From Kitasatospora sp. NBC_00458 (GTDB lineage Bacteria > Actinomycetota > Actinomycetes > Streptomycetales > Streptomycetaceae): a stretch of 64,000 nt of DNA. Positions 14,367 through 21,981 of this stretch are shown in pieces. The stretch's first letter is position 1; every line of letters starts with the position of its first letter. The stretch is taken from positions 4,589,001 through 4,653,000 of the forward strand of contig NZ_CP107904.1 in assembly GCF_036013975.1 (NCBI RefSeq), written 5' to 3'. The position numbers and the translations under genes are program-made. The notes under the pieces were generated by a model. That model did not search any database. It was given only the letters and a program-made list of their open reading frames with translations, and was not told the origin of the DNA.

Positions 14367-15847
14367 GCGGCTGCTCCCCCCTGGAGCTCGGTGGCGGGAG
14401 CGGGTTCCACGCCCGGTCGGCGGGCACTGTCGCTGATCTTCAGGAGGATCGCGACCAGCGCCCAGTTGGCGACCACCGAGGACCCGCCCTGGGCGAGGAA
14501 CGGCATGGTCATACCGGTCAGCGGGATCAGGCCGGTGACGCCGCCGGCCACCACGAAGACCTGGAGCGCCATCGCCGAGGAGAGGCCGACGGCGAAGAGC
14601 TTGCCGAACGGGTCGCGGGCGGCGATCGCGGTGCGCAGGCCGCGCTGGATCAGCAGGGCGTAGAGCATGAAGATCGCCATCATGCCGGTGAGGCCCAGTT
14701 CCTCGCCGAAGGAGCCGAGGATGAAGTCGCTCTTGGCGGCGAAGTCGATCAGCCAGGAACGCCCCTGGCCGAGGCCGGAGCCGGTCACGCCGCCGGAGCC
14801 GAGCGCCATCAGCGACTGGCCGATCTGCTCGGTCGCGCCGTCCGGGGGCTTGGGGGCGAACGCGGCCATCGGGTCGAGCCAGGCGTCGATGCGGGTCTTG
14901 ACGTGGCTGGTGGTGGAGGCGACCGCGACGGCGCCGCCGACCGACATCAGCAGGCCGAAGATGATCCAGCTGGTGCGCTCGGTGGCGACGTACAGCATCA
15001 CCACGAAGAGGCCGAAGTACAGGAACGACGAGCCGAGGTCGTTCTCGAAGACCAGGATCAGCAGGCTGAGCAGCCAGATCACGATGATCGGGCCGAGGTC
15101 GCGGCCGCGCGGCAGGTAGAGGCCCATGAAGCGGCGGCTGGCCAGGGCCAGGGCGTCCCGCTTGACCATCAGGTAGCCGGCGAAGAAGACGGTCAGGATG
15201 ATCTTGGCGAACTCGCCCGGCTGGATCGAGAAGGCACCCATCCGGATCCAGATCTTGGCCCCGAAGTCCTCCTTGCGCGCCGGGAAGAAGGCGGGCGCGG
15301 CGAGCAGCACCAGGGCCACCGCCATCGAGATGTAGGTGTAGCGCTGGAGGACGCGGTGGTCCTTCAGGAACACCATCACCACGATGAAGAGCGCGATCCC
15401 GAGGCCCGACCACATGAGCTGGTTGGGCGCCGCCGCGAAGTTCTTGTGCAGCAGCGGCCCGGCCTTGTCGAGCCGCCAGATCATCACCAGGCCGAGCCCG
15501 TTGAGCAGGGTGGCGATGGGCAGCATCAGCGGGTCCGCGTACGGCGCGAACTTCCGCATCAGCAGGTGGGCGATCAGGGCGAGCGCCCCCATGCCGAGGC
15601 CGTAGCCGAGCATGCCGGTGGGCAGCTTGTCGTCCATCGCCAGGCCCACGTTGGCGTAGGCCAGGACCGGCAGCACCACCGCGAAGGCGAGCAGCGCCAG
15701 CTCGGTGTTGCGCCGGTTCGGTGTGCCCTGCGGCGAGATCGTGGTGTTGCCCCGGCGCCGCGAGGACGCGCGGTCGGCGGGTACGCCGCCGGCCTGGCGT
15801 CCGTCGGACCGGTTGTTCGCATCACTGCTCAGGTCGAAGGTGCTCAT
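14363..15847 (-). CDS. FtsW/RodA/SpoVE family SEDS peptidoglycan polymerase
   Basis: This is a 494-aa polytopic membrane protein (about 12 helices) that polymerises lipid II as partner of the adjacent class B PBP. The start is ATG 15847 behind GAGGCGGGAG; an in-frame GTG at 15865 has no ribosome site. The N-terminal ~50 residues are polar and Arg/Ser-rich. SEDS signatures are 'GAKIWIRMGAFSIQPGEFAK', 'FENDLGSSFLYFGLF', 'GSGLGQGRSWLIDFAAKSD', 'FILGSFGEELGLTG' and 'PLTGMTMPFLAQGGSS'. It is translationally coupled to pbpA. By position it corresponds to the rodA gene of the mycobacterial pknB operon. Confidence 0.94.
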   Translation of the reverse strand: MSTFDLSSDANNRSDGRQAGGVPADRASSRRRGNTTISPQGTPNRRNTELALLAFAVVLPVLAYANVGLAMDDKLPTGMLGYGLGMGALALIAHLLMRKFAPYADPLMLPIATLLNGLGLVMIWRLDKAGPLLHKNFAAAPNQLMWSGLGIALFIVVMVFLKDHRVLQRYTYISMAVALVLLAAPAFFPARKEDFGAKIWIRMGAFSIQPGEFAKIILTVFFAGYLMVKRDALALASRRFMGLYLPRGRDLGPIIVIWLLSLLILVFENDLGSSFLYFGLFVVMLYVATERTSWIIFGLLMSVGGAVAVASTTSHVKTRIDAWLDPMAAFAPKPPDGATEQIGQSLMALGSGGVTGSGLGQGRSWLIDFAAKSDFILGSFGEELGLTGMMAIFMLYALLIQRGLRTAIAARDPFGKLFAVGLSSAMALQVFVVAGGVTGLIPLTGMTMPFLAQGGSSVVANWALVAILLKISDSARRPGVEPAPATELQGGAAA

Positions 15848-15979
15848 GCTCCCGCCTCGGTCCACTCGGCGGGGGCGGTCACCCGGGCACGTCTCTCGAT
15901 GGTCTGCTCGCTCACGTGGTGGCCGCTCCCAGCCGGCCGGCGGGCCCGCGCGGGGCGGGCCTATGTCGGGTCGCGGCCG

Positions 15980-17677
15980 TCACGGCTTCGGGCAGGAGTC
16001 GGCCCGCTGCCGCTCCTCGTCGCTCAGGCCGGGCAGCTCGCCCTGCGGGGCGGCCGGGGCGGCGGCGCTCTGGCTGGGCACGGCCGCGGACGGCGTGCCG
16101 GGTGCCGGAGCGCTCGGGGTCGGGGTGCTCGGGGTCGGGGTCGTCGTGGGTACGCCCGCGGCGGGGGCCCGGCCGGTCGCGGACGGGCTCGGCGGCGTGG
16201 TGGCCGTCACGAACCCGGCCTGCAGGGCCGTCCCGGCGGCTCCGCCGGCGGCCGAGGCGGGGACCGTCGGCGGAGCGGCCGGCGCGGTCTGCCCGGACGC
16301 GGCGGCGGTCCGGGCGTCGGCGACCTTGCGGCAGAGCGCGGCCTGCTCGCCCAGCTTCTTCACCTTGTCGTCGGCGTCGCCGAGGCTGCTCGCCGAGATG
16401 GTGTTGGTGACGTGGGTCTGCTGGTCCTGCGGCAGGTACTTGAGCTCGATCTCCTTGTACGGGGTGTGCACCGAGGAGAGGCTCAGTCCGGCCAGGCTCT
16501 GGTTGACGCCCCGGTAGACCGCGACGTGGTCCCCCTCGGCGCCGACGTAGTACTGGCTCTGGGTCCACTGGTAGCCGAAGAAGCCGCCCGCGCCGAGCAG
16601 GCCCAGGGTGACCAGGCCGATCAGCGAGAAGGTCAGCGCCCGGTTCCTGCGCTTGGCCGGCGGCTCGCCGTCGTCGAAGCCCTCGGCGCCGTAGGCGGCG
16701 GGTTCGCCGGGGGCGTAGCCCTCCGGGTAGCCCTCGGCCGGGCCGAAGCCGCCCGGCCCGCCGCCCGGGTGGCCGGCGTCGTAACCGGCGGCCGGGCCGA
16801 ACGCGCCCTGCGGGCCGCGGCCGAGCCCGGCGGCGCGGCCGGCCGGGGTGTCGCGGATCGACTGGTCGGCGGCGGTCGAGGACGGCGGGGTCTCGGCGAC
16901 CGCGCCGACGACCACCGGGACGTCGGTGAACTGGCCGCTCATGGTGTCCGTGGCACCCACGTCGAGGACGTCCGCCACGATGCAGGTGATGTTGTCCGGG
17001 CCGCCGCCGCGCAGGGCGAGCTGGATCAGCTCCTGCACGGTCTGCTCGGGCGAGTAGTAGCTGCCGAGGGTGTCCTGGAGGGTCTGGTGGCTGACCGGAC
17101 CGGAGAGGCCGTCGGAGCAGATCAGGTAGCGGTCGCCGGCCCGGACCTCGCGGATCGACAGGTCCGGCTCGACCTGGCCGCGGCCGTCCAGCGCCCGCAT
17201 CAGCAGCGACCGCTGCGGGTGGGTCTCGGCCTCCTCGGGGGTGATCCGGCCCTCGTCGACCAGCCGCTGCACCCAGGTGTGGTCCTGGGTGATCTGCACC
17301 AGCGAACCGTCGCGCAGCAGGTAGGCGCGGGAGTCGCCGACGTGGACCAGGCCCATCCGCTGCCCGGTCCAGAGCATCGCGGTGAGGGTGCAGCCCATGC
17401 CTTCGAGCTGCGGGTCCTCCTCGACCATCTGGCGGAGCCGGTCGTTGGCGCCCTGGACCGCGTCACCGAGCAGGGTCAGCAGGTCGGCGCCGGGCACGTC
17501 CTCGTCCAGCCGGACGATCGAGCCGAGCACCTCGGAGGAAGCGACCTCGCCGGCCGCCGCGCCGCCCATGCCGTCGGCCACGGCCAGCAGCCGCGGGCCG
17601 GCATAGCCGGAGTCCTCGTTCCCCTCCCGGATCAGTCCCTTGTGGGAGCCGGCGGCGAAGCGCAGCACCAGGGTCAT
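15980..17677 (-). CDS. pstP: PP2C-family serine/threonine phosphatase PstP
   Basis: This is a 565-aa membrane phosphatase that reverses PknB-type phosphorylation. The start is ATG 17677. The N-terminal PP2C domain (~1-240) has metal-site motifs 'GLIREGNEDSGYA', 'LLAVADGMGGAAAGEVAS', 'LVHVGDSRAYLLRDG', 'ICSDGLSGPV' and 'GGPDNITCIVADV'. A Gly/Tyr/Pro-rich linker (~300-390) leads to one membrane helix ('LIGLVTLGLLGAGGFFGYQW'). An extracellular region with a long Pro/Ala/Thr tail follows. The linker resembles those in PknB and FhaA. It lies between fhaB and rodA/ftsW, as in mycobacteria, with a 132-bp gap before the latter. Confidence 0.95.
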   Translation of the reverse strand: MTLVLRFAAGSHKGLIREGNEDSGYAGPRLLAVADGMGGAAAGEVASSEVLGSIVRLDEDVPGADLLTLLGDAVQGANDRLRQMVEEDPQLEGMGCTLTAMLWTGQRMGLVHVGDSRAYLLRDGSLVQITQDHTWVQRLVDEGRITPEEAETHPQRSLLMRALDGRGQVEPDLSIREVRAGDRYLICSDGLSGPVSHQTLQDTLGSYYSPEQTVQELIQLALRGGGPDNITCIVADVLDVGATDTMSGQFTDVPVVVGAVAETPPSSTAADQSIRDTPAGRAAGLGRGPQGAFGPAAGYDAGHPGGGPGGFGPAEGYPEGYAPGEPAAYGAEGFDDGEPPAKRRNRALTFSLIGLVTLGLLGAGGFFGYQWTQSQYYVGAEGDHVAVYRGVNQSLAGLSLSSVHTPYKEIELKYLPQDQQTHVTNTISASSLGDADDKVKKLGEQAALCRKVADARTAAASGQTAPAAPPTVPASAAGGAAGTALQAGFVTATTPPSPSATGRAPAAGVPTTTPTPSTPTPSAPAPGTPSAAVPSQSAAAPAAPQGELPGLSDEERQRADSCPKP

Positions 17678-17730
17678 GCGACCTGTGCCCCCCTCTGGGT
17701 CATGGACGGGATGCTGTCCCTCATGCGCTA

Positions 17731-18264
17731 CTACTTCCGCAGTTCGATGACGGTCCTGCCGATACGGATCGGCATGCCAGGCTGGAGCGGGGTCGGCGCG
17801 GTCAGGCGCTGACGGTCCAGATAGGTGCCGTTGGTGGAGCCTAGATCCTCGACCGTCCACTGCCCAGTCTGGTCGGGATAGATCCTGGCATGCCGGGAGG
17901 ACGCGTAGTCGTCGTCCAGCACGATGGTGGAGTCATGGGCCCGGCCCAGGGTGATGGTCTGGCCCTGGAGCGCGACGGTGGTCCCGGCCAGTGAGCCCTG
18001 GACCACGACGAGCTGGGTCGGTGCGCCGCGACGGCGCCCGCCGCCCTGGGTCTGCGGACCGCCGGAGGGCTGGGCCTGCGCGGGGCGTCCGGGCGCGGGG
18101 GTCGTGGTGCCGGCCGCGGGGGCGGCGGCGCCCCGGCGGGACGCGCGGGGGTTCACCCTGGTCCCGAACAGGTCGCTGCGGATCACCTGGACCGCGACGA
18201 TCACGAACAGCCACAGCACGGCCAGGAAGCCCAGCCGCATGACCGTCAGGGTCAGTTCTGACAT
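17731..18264 (-). CDS. fhaB: FHA domain protein FhaB (FipA)
   Basis: This is a 177-aa protein with one N-terminal membrane helix (~12-29, 'LGFLAVLWLFVIVAVQVI') and the 'DLFGTRVNPR' juxtamembrane. A Pro/Gln-rich linker leads to a C-terminal FHA domain (~95-175) with 'ITLGRAHDSTIVLDDDYAS', 'SRHARIYPD' and 'EDLGSTNGTYLDRQRL'. FHA domains bind phosphothreonine and so read PknB-phosphorylated partners at the wall-synthesis and division site. The start is ATG 18264. It sits 47 bp after fhaA and 53 bp before pstP in one operon. Confidence 0.95.
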   Translation of the reverse strand: MSELTLTVMRLGFLAVLWLFVIVAVQVIRSDLFGTRVNPRASRRGAAAPAAGTTTPAPGRPAQAQPSGGPQTQGGGRRRGAPTQLVVVQGSLAGTTVALQGQTITLGRAHDSTIVLDDDYASSRHARIYPDQTGQWTVEDLGSTNGTYLDRQRLTAPTPLQPGMPIRIGRTVIELRK

Positions 18265-18310
18265 GGCCGGCCCGCCCGTGAGTGAGCGAAGCGAGCGAAC
18301 AAATCGGACA

Positions 18311-19201
18311 CTACCCTTCGACCTGTCGGTAGACGATGGTGGTGGAGCCCACGACGATTCGAGAGCCGTCGCGGAGCGTAGCGCGCTGGGTGTGCTGTCC
18401 GTCCACCACGATGCCGTTGGTGGAGCCCAGGTCGAGCACCATCGAGGGGGTACCGGGCCGGATCTCGGCGTGCTTCCGGGAGACCCCGGGGTCGTCGATG
18501 CGGACGTCCGCCTCCGTGGAGCGGCCGAGCACGCAGGCGTTCCCGGTGATCTGGTGCCGGGCACCGTTCACCTCGATCCAGCGGCGCACCGACGTGCCGT
18601 GGCCGGCGCCCGGGAACGGGCGCACGTTGCCTCCGGCCGGGGCGGGCGGCCCGGAAGGCGAGGCCGGGGGCGCGGCGGGCGGCGGCGGCGCGCCGTACGG
18701 GGCGCCGCCCTGCTGTTGCTGCTGCCAGGGTGCGCCGGGCGCCGGGGCGGCCGGCGGCCGCCCGTAGCCGCCGCCCTGGGTGGGCTGCGCGGGCGCCTGC
18801 TGCTGCTGGGGCGGCGGCGGGAGCTCCTCGGCCGCGAGGGTGCGGCTGCGCACCCGGTACAGGCCGGTGTCCAGGTCGTCGGCCTTCTCCAGGTTCACCT
18901 GGAGCGGTCCCATGAAGCTGTACCGCTGGGCCTCGGCGTACTCGCGGACCATGCCGGACAGCTCGGTGCCCAGCTGCCCGGAGTAGGGGCTCAGCCGTTC
19001 GAAGTCGTGCGGGCTCAGCTCGACGATGAAGTCGTTGGGCACGACGGTGCGCTCGCGGTTCCAGATGCTCGCGTTGTTGTCGCACTCGCGCTGCAGCGCT
19101 CCGGCGATCTCCACGGGCTGGACCTCGGATTTGAACACCTTGGCGAAGGTGCCGTTGACGAGACCCTCGAGTCGCTGCTCGAACTTCTTCAGCACTCCCA
19201 T
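18311..19201 (-). CDS. fhaA: DUF3662/FHA domain protein FhaA
   Basis: This is a 296-aa cytoplasmic protein and first gene of the operon, starting at ATG 19201 behind GGAAGGGGG. The N-terminal DUF3662 domain (~1-125) begins 'MGVLKKFEQRLEGLVNGTFA' and includes 'FKSEVQPVEIAGALQREC' and 'VVPNDFIVELSP'. The linker (~130-195) is Pro/Gln-rich with 'QQQQAPAQPTQGGGYG' and 'QQQQQGGAPYGAPPPP'. The FHA domain (~210-295) has 'CVLGRSTEADVRIDDPGVSR', 'KHAEIRPG' and 'LDLGSTNGIVVDGQ'. In mycobacteria FhaA binds phosphorylated MviN and restrains precursor export; the same role here is inferred. Confidence 0.95.
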   Translation of the reverse strand: MGVLKKFEQRLEGLVNGTFAKVFKSEVQPVEIAGALQRECDNNASIWNRERTVVPNDFIVELSPHDFERLSPYSGQLGTELSGMVREYAEAQRYSFMGPLQVNLEKADDLDTGLYRVRSRTLAAEELPPPPQQQQAPAQPTQGGGYGRPPAAPAPGAPWQQQQQGGAPYGAPPPPAAPPASPSGPPAPAGGNVRPFPGAGHGTSVRRWIEVNGARHQITGNACVLGRSTEADVRIDDPGVSRKHAEIRPGTPSMVLDLGSTNGIVVDGQHTQRATLRDGSRIVVGSTTIVYRQVEG

Positions 19202-19617
19202 GGGGCACCCCCTTCCAGGGTTCGTTCGCCTGCCTGCCGACCGGATCCGGGGGAGCCGGTCGCGCCTACTTGCGGTACTTCCGTACTGATCGTATCCACG
19301 CCGGGGCCATCCGTACGGTTCCCGGAGCACGTGGTGCCCGGGGGTGGGCTCGGACACACAGGGTGACGCATGCGGGCGGCAGCATGCCAGGGCTACCCGC
19401 CCGAGGGGGCCGCCATCCCTCGCTCGCCTGTTCGCCGGGCATCCGTTCGGATGCGCCCGGCCTCCCGGGGGAACGGATTCGGAGGCGGCCCGCAGGTCGT
19501 GCTACTGTTTTCCACGTCGGAAGGGGCACCCGCAAGGGGGCCGGATCGAAGAACCGCAAGGGCCACATGGTACCGAGTGGGTCGGCTGATCGGCTGGCAA
19601 CCACGACAAACACCCAT
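19202..19617. other. Intergenic between fhaA and tRNA-Leu
   Basis: These 416 bp contain no supported protein gene. The minus-strand fhaA promoter should lie near 19265-19330; a TACGAT hexamer at about 19288-19293 on the minus strand is a candidate -10. The tRNA-Leu promoter should lie on the plus strand near 19490-19600, with no convincing -35/-10 pair seen. Confidence 0.4.
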
Positions 19618-19701
19618 GCGCGGGTGGCGGAATAGGCAGACGCGCTGGATTCAGGTTCCAGTGCCCGAAAGGGCGTGGGGGTTCAACTCCCCCCTCGCGC
19701 A
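19618..19701 (+). tRNA. tRNA-Leu (CAG)
   Basis: The acceptor GCGCGGG (19618-19624) pairs with CTCGCGC (19694-19700), discriminator A19701. The anticodon stem CTGGA/TCCAG encloses the loop TTCAGGT (anticodon CAG). A long variable arm TGCCCGAAAGGGCG marks it as class II, and the T-loop is TTCAACT. CCA is not encoded. Confidence 0.96.
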
Positions 19702-19707
19702 CAGCGA

Positions 19708-19741
19708 AGCCCCGCAGATCTTCGGATCTGCGGGGCTTTCT
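19708..19741 (+). terminator. Intrinsic terminator of tRNA-Leu
   Basis: A perfect 13-bp stem (19708-19720 with 19725-19737) closes a stable TTCG tetraloop and is followed by TTCTCG. It begins 7 nt after the tRNA. Confidence 0.9.
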
Positions 19742-19870
19742 CGTTCTCCCCCCTCGCTCCCCTCGTGCCTCCCGGCCTCCGCGACCCGGCCCCGACGGTC
19801 GGCACTCCGGGGCCCCTCCGGCCCGGACCCCCGCCCGCGGGGGCACGGGGCCGAGGACGTCCGGGGCAGG

Positions 19871-21010
19871 TCAGTTCCGGCTGGCCGGGAGGTCGGCGCG
19901 GACCTCGAAGCCGCCGTCCGTGGTGGGGCCGGCGGCGAGCGAGCCGCCGAGCAGCTGGGCGCGCTCGCGCAGGCCGACCAGGCCGTGGCCGCCGCCCGGC
20001 AGGGTCTGGGCGGGCCGGACCGGCGGGGCGTCGTTGCGGACCTCCACCCGCAGCCTGCGGCCCCGGGCCCTGACCCGCACGTGCACCGCGGCGTCCGGCG
20101 CGTACTTGGTGATGTTGGTGAGCGCCTCCTGGACGGTTCGGTACGCGGCCCGCTCGACCGCCTCCGGCCAGGGGCGGTCGCCGGGGGCCAGCTCGGCGTC
20201 GGCGGCCAGCCCGCTCTCCTCGATCAGCCGGGGCAGGTCGGCCAGCCGGGGCTGCGGGGCCAGCGGGGTGTCGATCCGCGGTCCGCCGGCCCGCAGCACC
20301 CCGACCATCTGCCGCAGCTCCTCCAGGGTGCGGACGGAGAGCTCGCGGATGGTGCGGGCGGTGGTCACCGCGGCCGGGTCGGGGGTGGAGACCTGGAGCG
20401 CGCCGGCCTGGATGCTGATCAGGCTGACCTGGTGCGAGACCACGTCGTGCATCTCCCGGGCCAGCCGGCCCCGCTCGTCGCTCAGCACCCGCTCGGCGAG
20501 CAGCCGGCTCTCCCGCTCCTGGCCCCGGGTCAGCTCGTCCAGTCGGCCCGCCAGCTCGCGCCTGGTCCGGGAGAGCAGGCCGGTGGCGGCCGGTCCGGCC
20601 GCCAGCATCACGCACTGGATCGCGTAGAGGGCGGTGTCCCGGCTGAGCTCGAAGGTCTGCTCGTACACCGGCCAGTGGAAGAACTCGACCAGGGTGAACA
20701 GGGTGGCGCAGGGCACCACCACCCGGGGGCTGGGGCGCTCGGCCGCCACCGTGTAGACGGCCGTGATCGGGGCGAGCCAGATGTCGTCGAGGTAGCTGCC
20801 CGGCATGACCAGCAGCAGGACGGTGACCGGGAAGCGCCGCCGCCAGAGGAGGGCGACGGCGGCCAGCACCGAGAGCAGGGTCTGCCACAGGGGGGCGCCC
20901 CGGGCGACCAGGGCGGCGTCGACGAGGGAGTAGAGCGCCGGCAGCAGCAGCATCAGCCAGGGGGCGGTGAACCGGTCCGGGAGCCGTCTGCCGGGAGAGG
21001 GGTCGCTCAT
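19871..21010 (-). CDS. NarL/DesK-type sensor histidine kinase
   Basis: This is a 379-aa sensor. The start ATG 21010 overlaps the response-regulator stop (ATGA). The N-terminal ~145 residues hold four to five membrane helices ('FTAPWLMLLLPALYSLVDAA', 'LLSVLAAVALLWRRRFP'), with no large extracellular domain. The HisKA_3 dimerisation helix carries phospho-acceptor His in 'GRLAREMHDVVSHQVSLI'. The HATPase domain has 'AAYRTVQEALTNITKYAP' (N box) and 'GGGHGLVGLRERAQLLGG' (G box). The signal may be membrane-perceived (inference). Paired regulator upstream; the target is unknown. Confidence 0.93.
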   Translation of the reverse strand: MSDPSPGRRLPDRFTAPWLMLLLPALYSLVDAALVARGAPLWQTLLSVLAAVALLWRRRFPVTVLLLVMPGSYLDDIWLAPITAVYTVAAERPSPRVVVPCATLFTLVEFFHWPVYEQTFELSRDTALYAIQCVMLAAGPAATGLLSRTRRELAGRLDELTRGQERESRLLAERVLSDERGRLAREMHDVVSHQVSLISIQAGALQVSTPDPAAVTTARTIRELSVRTLEELRQMVGVLRAGGPRIDTPLAPQPRLADLPRLIEESGLAADAELAPGDRPWPEAVERAAYRTVQEALTNITKYAPDAAVHVRVRARGRRLRVEVRNDAPPVRPAQTLPGGGHGLVGLRERAQLLGGSLAAGPTTDGGFEVRADLPASRN

Positions 21011-21663
21011 GCCCCGTTGCTCGGCCTGGGCCGGACCAGGCCGGCCCGGTGGGCGATCACCGCGGCCTGGACCCGGTTGGAGGCGCTGAGCTTGCCGAGG
21101 ATCGCGCTGATGTGGTCCTTCACGGTGCCGGTCCCGAGGAAGAGCCGGTCGGCGATCTCGGCGTTGGACAGGCCCTCGCCGAGCAGGGCCAGCACGTCCA
21201 GCTCCCGGCTGGTCAGGGTGCGGGCCAGGGTCGCCGCCTCGGCGTCCGGGCCGCCGCCGTCGACGTAGCCGCCGATCACCGTCCGGGTCACGGTCGGCGA
21301 GAGGATGTTGCCGCCGGCCGCGAGCACCCGGACGGCGTGCACCAGCTGGTCCGGGGCGGTGTCCTTGAGCAGGAACCCGGACGCGCCGGCCCGCAGCGCG
21401 GTGCCGATGTACTCGTCGGTGTCGAAGGTGGTGAGCATCGCCACGGCCGGCGGGTCGGGCAGCGCCCGCAGCCGGCGGAGCACCGAGATGCCGTCCAGGT
21501 CGGGCATCCGGATGTCGAGCAGCACCACGTGCGGGCGCAGCCGGTGGACGTACTCCTCGGCCTGTCCGCCGGAGCAGTCGCCGACCACCTCCAGGTCGGG
21601 GGCGGATCCGACGATCAGGCCGAGGCCGGACCTGACCAGGATCTCGTCGTCCACGATCAGCAC
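21007..21663 (-). CDS. NarL/FixJ-family response regulator
   Basis: This is a DNA-binding response regulator of 218-223 aa. The receiver domain begins 'VLIVDDEILVRSGLGLIVG' and has the phospho-acceptor in 'VVLLDIRMPDLDG', 'MLTTFDTDEYIGTALRAGAS' and 'GFLLKDTAP'. The C-terminal LuxR HTH has 'LTSRELDVLALLGEGLSNAE' and 'GTVKDHISAILGKLS'. The conservative start is GTG 21663. However, the only good ribosome site (GAGGAGGG) lies 18 nt upstream and points to an ATC codon at 21676-21678, giving the N-terminus ITTTRVLIVDDE. It is coupled to the kinase by a 4-base overlap. Confidence 0.9.
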   Translation of the reverse strand: MLIVDDEILVRSGLGLIVGSAPDLEVVGDCSGGQAEEYVHRLRPHVVLLDIRMPDLDGISVLRRLRALPDPPAVAMLTTFDTDEYIGTALRAGASGFLLKDTAPDQLVHAVRVLAAGGNILSPTVTRTVIGGYVDGGGPDAEAATLARTLTSRELDVLALLGEGLSNAEIADRLFLGTGTVKDHISAILGKLSASNRVQAAVIAHRAGLVRPRPSNGA

Positions 21664-21981
21664 GCGGGTGGTGGTGATGGTCCCTCCTCGGTTCGGCGGA
21701 CGGGACCGGGCCGGTCCGCATGACTGGATTCGAGGGTAGGGCCTGAGGGGGCCCGGACGGCGGTTCGGCCTGGTCGGGACCCCCGCCGTTCGGCGGGGGT
21801 GTGAATCGCCTGCCTGGTTCACGCGATTCTCAGCTGCGGTGGGGAACCATTGAGTTGGCTGCCGCTCAATCGGCCTGCCGGCCGGAGGCGGGCGGCCGGC
21901 GAGTCCGTCGGGCCTGTGCGGGTGCCCGGCGTCGGGCCGCGTGCGGATGCGCCCCACCACCTGATCGTTTGGAATTGAGCT
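21664..21981. other. Intergenic between response regulator and MprF-like gene
   Basis: This is a 318-bp divergent spacer. It contains a compact hairpin (ACCCCCGCCG 21779-21788, CGGCGGGGGT 21791-21800). The MprF-like side is somewhat less GC-rich (21801-21981). No gene or clear operator is seen. Confidence 0.4.

Noticed and set aside
14903..17812. 969-codon plus-strand frame opposite rodA/ftsW and pstP
   Set aside because: It is antisense to two genes with clear catalytic motifs; its Gly/Arg/Val-rich translation has no domain.
19618..20000. Integration (att) site at tRNA-Leu
   Set aside because: No integrase and no repeat of the tRNA 3' end was found downstream; ordinary chromosomal genes follow.
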